NCBI GenBank assembly: GCA_949775045.1
Contig: OX459104.1
Coordinates: forward strand, 10,773,655 to 10,837,654
Source of the DNA: Metridium senile
Taxonomy: Eukaryota; Cnidaria; Anthozoa; Actiniaria; Metridiidae
Length of the DNA: 64,000 nt
Reading direction: 5' to 3'
How positions within the stretch are numbered: the stretch's first letter is position 1; each line of letters starts with the position of its first letter. Positions 50,301 to 59,500 of this stretch are shown piece by piece. Under the pieces are notes generated by a model. The model searched no databases. It had not been told where the DNA came from and saw nothing but the letters and a program-made list of their open reading frames with translations. A program made the translations under genes and the position numbers.

Positions 50301-53300
50301 TACACTATTTATAATTTTGGAGGGTTAGGGATACCATAAATACATATATACATTTCATCTTTACTGATACACTATTTTATAATTTTGGAGGGTTAGGGTT
50401 ATTATAAATACGATACAATATCAAATATACATTTCATCTTTACTGATAATTTTGCTTTCATCCCAGGAGCATACAGAAGATACTTCCTGTCTAAGTATGA
50501 AACGGAAAAAAAGAAACGAGAAAACAAGTACGAGGACTTTAAGAAACTGTGTAGATACCAGGGCAGGATTAGAGAGGTAATGAGTCAAAGTAGCGTGATG
50601 AAAAAAACACTATTTTTTTATTTTGTAACATAATTAACAATTATTCTCAAAGGCAAATGGGTTATTGGGTAAAAAATTTACTGAGCTGCCAGTCTTCAAG
50701 CGGCTTGGTAGTAAATATTCGTCCAATAACCACTGAACCCAAGGTGAATAATTGTTTTAGTATATACACAATGACAACCAAACCAAAAAAATAATGAAAT
50801 AAAAATTATTGTATAAAATAAAAATGTATTGCATAATACTACAAAGCGTTCTTATATCAGTGGTAGATATGGTTCATTATCCTGAAATAGCAAACCAATG
50901 AGAGCGCACATTCTTATGAGGTTGTAAATTTTGTATACACCTATTTCAATTAACGTTGTCCATCTGGAATGGTTGATCTGGGACCGATAGGAATTGTGGG
51001 AGCTCGTTAAACTGCAAATACACTATTATAATATTGCTTGAATAATAATGTTTACTTCTGAAATACTGTTATCTGTAATTCAGCACCATTCAAGTGTGAT
51101 TAAAACAATGCATTTGGAATTTAATAAACTCCCACAATTCCTATCGGTCTCAGATCAACCATTCCAGATGGACAACGTTAATTGAAATAGGTGTATACTA
51201 AGATCAAATGTACCTAATTAGTCCCATCTTCCAATTTTTACTGATATTACCCTTGTTGTGTAGCAACATTAAATTTAATACAACACACTAATTTCAACAG
51301 ACTCAACATATGATAACCATGTGTGAAGTTTTGCTGGCTAAACAGCTTCTTATACTCTTTGGGTATCAAATCCTGCTTACAGATTCTTAAAGCACTAGGT
51401 TCTTAGATGCATATGTTTATGTTTATTGTACTGCAGAAAGCTGGATTTCTGCTTCCCTCTATACTGATAATTTCATGAATTAACAGTGTTTTTTTTATTG
51501 ATTTTAATTTTTATATAATTTAATGGTTATTTTTCTTGCTTATACAGAAAGTTACACGACGCACCCTGGCACTGGAGGCCATAGATGGCTGGAGTTCCAG
51601 CCAAAAGGGCCAGATGGCAGAAATCCTCCAGGAGGATTTCATGTCATCAGAGGAATCTGATTGCCAAGAAGATGGCACTTTCATTGGCTACAAGATTAAG
51701 CGGCTTCCGTGGGAAAGCCGCAAACTAAGAAAGAGAAAAGAGAAGCTGGACAGGATGTATGACAGCATGCAGTCACGACGTGCATTACGCAGACGAGTGA
51801 GAAGAAACAGAGATCCCCAGGCCATGTCATCAAAGCCTCGCCCTGACAATTGCCCAGAATGGGCATGCCATAGCAATTGAGAGGAAGGGTTTACAGCTAG
51901 CAACTCAGGCTAGTTAAGGCAAGGAATTTTGGTTCAAAATATAAATTGCCTTAAACTGTTTTACTTATGAACACACATGAATATTTTTTGTGACTATAAA
52001 AAGACTATTCCAATGGGGAAGCAAGTAAACAACATTTTTTGCTGTTTTAGTATTGTATTTGTGTGTTCTCTACAAATCTGCCTTCATCGCTGGGATACAT
52101 CTTACCTATAAGGGGAAAATACAGAAAACAGGTCAAGTGGCCTCATATTTTTTGCCCATATCTCCTAAAATAATAAAAAAGTACCAGCAATGAAGGCAGT
52201 TCTATGTAGAAAACATTAATACAAAACTAAAACAGCAAATATTGTTTCGTTTCCTTTTTCCCCATTGGCCTATTTGGAAAAAACTAGATTATGACGTTCA
52301 TAGGTCAAGTGACACCTTGATAGTCGCAAAAAAATATCTGAAAATGTAAAGTCTAATGAAGTATTCCTGAAAACAAAAACATATTCATACTTGCTCATAA
52401 GTAAAACTATTTAAGGTAAAACAAATTGCTAGTATCTGCCGAAGTGAAATTCCTTGCCTTAACTAGCCTGAGAAAAAATTATTATTTATTGCAAGAATGT
52501 TGTCACATTACAGCATAACGCGCCTTAACATGGCCACCCAATTAAATTTGTGTACAAGTTAGCTTAGCGTTCAAAAGTTTCTCTTCAAATTTAAACATAC
52601 TGGTAGGTCTTTCAGCCATTTATACACTTCACTCATGTCTTAGCTTTAAACACTTTATAGTATTTAGAATTTGGCACTCGGTGTGTCTTTTATACTAAAG
52701 TCAAATACTCGCTTTCTGATTGGTTAACTTGTACAAAACTTTAATTAGGTCACCACGGTAAGGCACGTTGCGCTGTTAAAAAAGAAGTTATTTAGTAATA
52801 ACAAATGAAGGAGTTCAGGTTGAGTGATCTTCTAATGTTTTTTTTTCTTCTACTAAATGACAAGTCACGACAACGTCCTTGCAACTAGGTTGATAAAATT
52901 GATAAAATATTCTTAATATCTTTCTTTAGAAACTATTGTGTCCTATCAACCAATAGAGTACTCAAGTGTGACATCACAAAAAAAAACAGATTTTGGCTAT
53001 TACAATTTTGGTTACCAATCACAAAAGATGTTCACACACCAAATTTGGCAAGAATCAGTCAAATATCAGCTGAGATATGGCCACTTGAATACATAATTTC
53101 CCCGATACAAATCACCGTCATTTATAATATAAGCTCAGTTTCAAATGTTTTGAACATCTTTTTGATTGCCTATTAAATTTGAGAAACAAATATGATATAT
53201 TGAAAATATTAATTTATGATGTCATCACTTGAGTATTCTATTGGAAATATTCAGGACTATTCTTTTTAATTCTTTTTTAATATATTTAAAATCCTTTCAA

Positions 53301-53537
53301 ATACATGAGCACTAGTATTGAAAAAAATATTAAATATGGAACAAAATAAGTTTTATTTTTTATATGATTTGTATTGTAAATTGAGGCTAGTGCTTCACAA
53401 TACCTAATTATATGCCAAGAGTTGGCATTAATTGTTAAATTATTATTACATAATTTTGATGTAAATGTTTTATTATATATTTTTTTAAAGTTAATTATCA
53501 ATCCAAATTAGAATTACAGATATACATACATACGCGT

Positions 53538-53569
<32 letters not shown>

Positions 53570-56500
53570 TACCAGATTTAAGTTAATGTTAATGTTTTAA
53601 TAGCTGACTTTCGATATTTTGGTTTATGTAATCAGGGAGCCTCCAGGAACACAACATATTACTAATGTTTCACTAGAACCTCTTTGATTAATATTTATGA
53701 TCTCTCACTCAAAATATTGAAAGTGGGCTACTACATCAATTATGAATTAGATTGAAAATATTTGACACTAATCATTATTATTATTTATAATGATATTTTG
53801 TATTTATTTATGTAAAATGATTTTATTATTATTGAACAATTATTGCAATAAAATGATTTATGAATTGATTTTTTCTATACTGGTAGTATTATTTTAGCAT
53901 ATAATTGAAAATACACTAGTTCAGAACTAGAACAATAATGCCAAAACAATATCGGGCATGTTTTTTGTCAACAAAAAAGATATTATGTAAGAAACTGTTA
54001 AACGGTACTTAAAGATTAATAAAGGGTGTTTTTCATGGATTAAGACAGGACCTTAAAGAGCCTAAAATGTTTGTATTATAAACTTTAAGAATGTTCTTAA
54101 AGTTATTAAAACATACTTTAAGAACATTTACTGAAATTAAATCTGGAATAGGATTCATTACTACCATTAAGTTTCCCACTTAAAGATTAATTATATATTT
54201 GTTTAAGCATTTAAGAATCACATTAAAGATTTAGTAAATGATTCTTTAGTGAGTCTTTAAGTGCTATTTACTACGACTTAAATCCTATAATTCGTCCTGT
54301 GATAAAAACACTTGTTTGTAACAGTTTCCGGTCTTTATTTATTTACGGATTTTCTTTTCTTTTAATTTTTAATTTTTTTGATTTGAAATAATAGATTACG
54401 ATATTATCTTTCCGAAGATACCAAAAACGTAATTTCGTCAAAACAGGACCGAAATTTGTATCCTGATACCTTAAATGATACCTTGATGTGCAATACGAGA
54501 GCTTTGTAGATTTCATGTCATCTTTTTCTGTTACATCAATTACTTATTTATCAAGCAAGCTTACCCAGAAATGGATCCTGTGAAATTGTTCCAGTCGATT
54601 CGGTGGCCGTCATAAGTAGGATTTGTTATGTCCCTTTCATTGAGAAGCTCTGAAGGTAATGCTCGGTCCTTGTGAACATCTTTATAGCAACCAACCTTTT
54701 CGTAGCCCGTGTCACATTTGTCATATTGTTCCCAGGCTGAAAAACAAAGTACATTTAACAATTATTGTCTGAGCTAAATATATACCGACAAGATAAAAGA
54801 GGGGCTAGAATTGATTGAGTGGAGGATGGGGTCAGTATTCTTTAATTAGCAATTCACCGTAAATAAAGACAGAGTTTATAACACATAATCTTCTCACAAC
54901 TTACAGTCAACGCTTTCCAAACTAAAGTGTCCCTTTCCAAAATAGCGTTTTCAGAGGAAAAGTGCCATTTTTTAGTTAAAACTTTGACACACACCGCAAA
55001 AAACATACATATTTGGCCTTGACTAATTACCCATCCAGCAAAAAAACGCCCAAATCCCCATTCTCGTAAATTTGTACAACAAAAAACAGACAAATGGAAG
55101 TGAACAACAACATATTTTATTATAGTTGCCTCCAAATCAATTATTTTTTGCTGCATTTCAAGTTTTTAAAAAATTACTTCTATTAAACTATGTATTCTCT
55201 ACTTAACGTCAACTTTACTAGATACATTTTTGATTTTTTATATATTTTACAACTGCGTACCTTTTTGAGTTTATAAAATATGATTATTTTTTGCTGTATC
55301 CTCAAATCATTACTTACTCTTGAGAATTTTTTGACAGCACATAATCTTATTCAACAAACTTTGACATTTTATAGGATGTGTGGTTCTATGGTGCGGGAAT
55401 ACCGCAACTTGTTTGGTTCTATGATGCGGTAATACCGCAACTTGTGTAGTTCTATGAAGCGGTAATACCGCAACTTGTTTGGTTCTATGATGCGGTAATA
55501 CCGCAACTTGTGTAGTTCTATGATGCGGTAATACCGCAACTTGTGTAGTTCTATGATGCGGTAATACCGCACCTTGTCTAGTTCTATGATGCGGGAATAC
55601 CGCAACTTGTTTAGTTCTATGATGCGGGAATACCGCACCTTGTCTAGTTCCATGATGCGGGAATACCGCAACTTGTTTGGTTCTATGATGCGGGAATACC
55701 GCAACATGTTAAGTTCTATGATGCGGGAATACCGCACCTTGTCTAGTTCTATGATGCGGGAATACCGCAACTTGTTTAGTTTCTGATGCGGTAATACCGC
55801 AACATGTTAAGTTCTATGATGCGGGAATACCGCACCTTGTCTAGTTCTATGATGCGGGAATACCGCAACTTCTTTAGTTCTAAATTTTAAGTGCCTATGA
55901 CATGAATATTTTTTCTACAATAGCTTAATATGCCTTTTTAAAGTTTATTAAACAACATTTTGATAAATGTGTAAAATCGTCATTTTTTTTTAAAGAAATT
56001 GTCTCCAGTTTTAAATTGTGCACTTCAAGTAATGAATTTTATAATACAACCAGAAAACATTTTCTGTCATAAGCACATTAAACAAAAACTATAAGTTGTG
56101 CCGGTTTAAATTACTGTTACAGTGCAAAGCCCAAAAGTGTGACCACAGATAATTTATTCACATTCTTTTGACATGTTTGTCTGTAGCTGCTTTAGATTCA
56201 AATGCACTTCATTCTTGCTATTTCAACATCAAAATTAATTTGAAGATTAACATCATTCTTGTCTTGTTATTCACAGTGAGAAATGTTGAAATTTAATCTA
56301 GAGGAGTTGATCGAAAAGTTGTAGAGAAAATATGAATAAATTATCACCGGTCATACTTTTTGGCTTTGCGCTGTAATATGGCATTTAATAAAAACTTGAT
56401 ATATCATAATTATTATGCTAAAGTATTTCCTCTACTTTTTCCAACATATTGGAAATATTCTCTGCAACAGTTTCCTTTGATTCCTTGGGACTTATGAGTG

Positions 56501-59500
56501 ATACATTTTTGTGCTAAAATGAATACATATCCTGTAGCATTAAACTCGGTACATTTTTTGTAGATGGTTGTCACTTGGTGATGATGTATTTGTAAGTTTT
56601 GTCAAGTGTAATATTTTACATGTAGCAAAGTGTATTTTTATTTGTATGAGACAGACTTTCATATGAACAATAGCTTTTAAATACCCAGATCCTTCTCAGT
56701 TTCCCAACAGAAAATCGAAGGCTCTGGTTGGAGACGATAGCAGAAGACCTAGAATCTGGGTCGTACGATATGCACATGCTCAGGGAATTCTGACCTCAGT
56801 TAACATTTTTGAACTAATCAAATCAAAGACTCATTTGTCTCCAACCAGAGCCTTCGATTTTCCGTTGGGAAACCGAGAAGGATCTGGGTACGAAAATGGT
56901 CTTGAATGTAGCTGTATACAGTCATTTCAAAAAAACATTGTCGTCAACAGGCTTCAAGTCTATGCGACAAGACCGAAAGTTTGCATGCATGGTAAAAAAT
57001 CACAAAAGAGGGGAAATGCATACAGTATCTATGTGATACAATATGAGACAGTATAATAAATAATCTTTGAATGAATCAACGCTTTCAAAAGTAGAGATAT
57101 ATCCTTCGCAGAATAAGAGTCATAATGACTCTTATTTAATTATTTTCTAAGACCCGCAAACAAACACTCAAAGATACCTTGTTGTTTGCCACTATCTTAT
57201 TTACTGTAATACAAAGTGCACTCAATCAACTTATTATGAATAATCTTCTGTGATTTACCCATGCAACCTTTTGGTTTTGTCACGTAGACTTGAAACTCGT
57301 ACACGACAATGTTTTTTGAATTGACTGTTTTACACAAATTTAGAATCATCAACAATTATAATCCAAAAGGAAATAATTATGTCATTGATTTTGGATGGTG
57401 TTTTTTTTAACACAACATTGCAATGTCTTTTAGGTTTCACAGATTCTCTGTGGTTTTAAAATTGCCAGGATTCCTAATATAATTTTAAATTAGAAAATCA
57501 TTCGAGATAAAAATGTCAAGTCATCTTTTAATTGTGAGTAAGCAAGTTGTAAATTTCTGTTGCTAAATGTTCATTGGCTAATCAGTTGAAGAAGTCTGTA
57601 CAGAATTTGACAACAACCAAAATGCTAGCATTGGGCCTTAAACAGACATAGCTCAAATATAGAAAGACCTTGAAATAAAAAAATCAATGCTAATGGCATG
57701 TTTGTAAATTCTCCCGGAGTATCCAATCGATGAAATCGATAATCGATATCACGATATCAATTTATCGATTGATATTGAAAATCGATGATCAATCGATGGT
57801 GAAAATCTTTGTGACCTTCATGGATTGAGCGATGACAATTTAGCCGGTATCGATTGACATTCGATGACAATTTAGATATCAATTGTTATTATATAACATA
57901 TAGTGGTATACCGAGTGATATCAACTAGATAAAAAGCCTATCCTAGTCATGAAGATATCATTGATATCGCACATGTGTGATATCACTTTCAACCAATCAA
58001 CTTTCAAAATGTTTTTTTTTTCTTCAATCTGTTATATAATAAACAGAACATTACATGTGCGCTTGGAGATATGAATTTTATCTTCTCGTGTTGAAAAGAT
58101 ATCCCACTTATTCGCTGCGCTCACTCGTGGGATATCTTATCAACACTCGAAGATAAAATTCATATCTCTGCGCGCCCATGTAATATCCTCTATATAATCA
58201 ATAACAATTTAGTATATCGATTATCAATCGATGACAAAAATCTTTGTGATCTATCGATTGATCATCGATTGACCAATATCAATCAATATCAATTATCTAA
58301 TTATATTGATTGATATCGATTTATTTTCTAATGATCGATTATCATTGATTGGATACTCCGGGAAATTCTTAATCTAATTCAGCTCTTAAAGCAGCTACAG
58401 TATGTTAAGCTCAATAAAGTATCTATCTTTTTTATGAGCTTACTCACCAACAAATCTAGAGTCTAGAAATCTATCATATGATACACATAAGCGGCTTATC
58501 CTTATGTGGTGACACAAGTCTTAACTCTTGTTTTCTGATCCTTCTTCTACAGGCCTGAAGATAACAAAACCTGTAAATAAACAAAATCACACTTTATAGA
58601 TACCAAAAGTATAAAAACAAATCAAACAAATATATTAAATCAGCCGACGAAAAAATTATATCAAGTTTATATGTTTATGTAAATCTTAGAATATAACTTA
58701 TAGGTAACAGTCGGTAGATTAAAATTATTTTCAGATCCAACATAATCACTATATTTTAAAGATTACAATCATATTAAACATTGAAGTCTGTCAGATTCTA
58801 ATACAAAATTAAGCAAGATAACAATGTGTATATAGCGGTTGAAATCATCGAGTCGATTGATTAAGCATACTCCTATAATAACTGTAATTGAACGGTTTAC
58901 AAACCTTTTGTGAAACCCATTCACGATAACTAAGCCATGTCGAGGTCTTCTTTACAGCTTTATAACACAAAATAGCTTGAACATCTCTTTAAAAGCAGCT
59001 AAAAGTACGTCTTCAGAGAACCATACAACACAACCAAACAAAATGGCGGCCATACATGTGACTTACGCGGCCAAACGAACTGGAACCAGTACCATATATG
59101 GAAAACACCGCTCGCTATTCTCGACTGTGATTGGCTAAAGCTGTCAATTTGAACTTTGCCCGCTAAAACAGAGGTACAAACGACCGGCCATCTTGTTTTG
59201 AATGCATCTCTCAGTGTTTAGTTCGTAGAATACAGCTTTTTATGGTCAAAAAATTGAATATTTTGAAGGCTAAGTACTCACAAACGTTTTGTTGAAAGGA
59301 AGAGGAATAGCAGAGGCAAAAAAAGACAATAGAAATGGTGTATGCCTCGATCATTTATGGACTTCAGTTCGCTTGTATTTTCTTGTACTGTGATGTGGCG
59401 CTGCTTCGTTTTAAAAGGTAAGAAAATGATACAAACAACCCAAATTATGGTAGAATTTTGTAATTAAATGTGTTTACAGATAATACTATCGTAGATTTAT

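Larger units (their letters stand above)
32611..54301. mobile_element. 21.7-kb autonomous-looking CACTA/EnSpm transposon
   Basis: It starts CACAGGACGAAT at 32611 and ends with the inverse at 54301, followed by weaker inverted similarity (17 of 21 bases overall), with an ATA duplication (32608-32610, 54302-54304). Both termini carry dense TTTAAG/CTTAAA motifs. Inside are a 327-bp satellite, a minus-strand Tnp2-type transposase gene, a divergent plus-strand accessory gene and at least six MITEs. CAC termini, a 3-base duplication, subterminal repeats and a Tnp2 transposase are the four hallmarks of CACTA elements. All open frames are intact, so it may be recent or active. Confidence 0.92.
25211..54480. 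mobile_element. TTAA (piggyBac-like) element inflated to 29.3 kb by nested insertions
   Basis: Ends are GGTATCAGGATACAAA at 25211 and its inverse ending at 54480. TTAA follows on the right (54481-54484); the left flank reads TTTA, one change. The left 120 bases match the left end of the 4361 element. Subtracting the CACTA transposon, the 4.6-kb element and the Penelope remnant leaves about 1.5 kb, close to the 1.65 kb of the 4361 element without its palindrome. No transposase of its own is seen. Confidence 0.75.

Noticed and set aside
54854..55156. 100-codon minus-strand ORF at the foldback-like left end
   Set aside because: It spans the element border and the terminal inverted repeat, with no splice support and no recognisable domain.
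55369..55886. CRISPR array or repeat protein in the 33-bp units
   Set aside because: Units abut directly with no unique spacers, and the genome is eukaryotic. The Arg/Tyr/Ile ORFs come from an 11-codon period.
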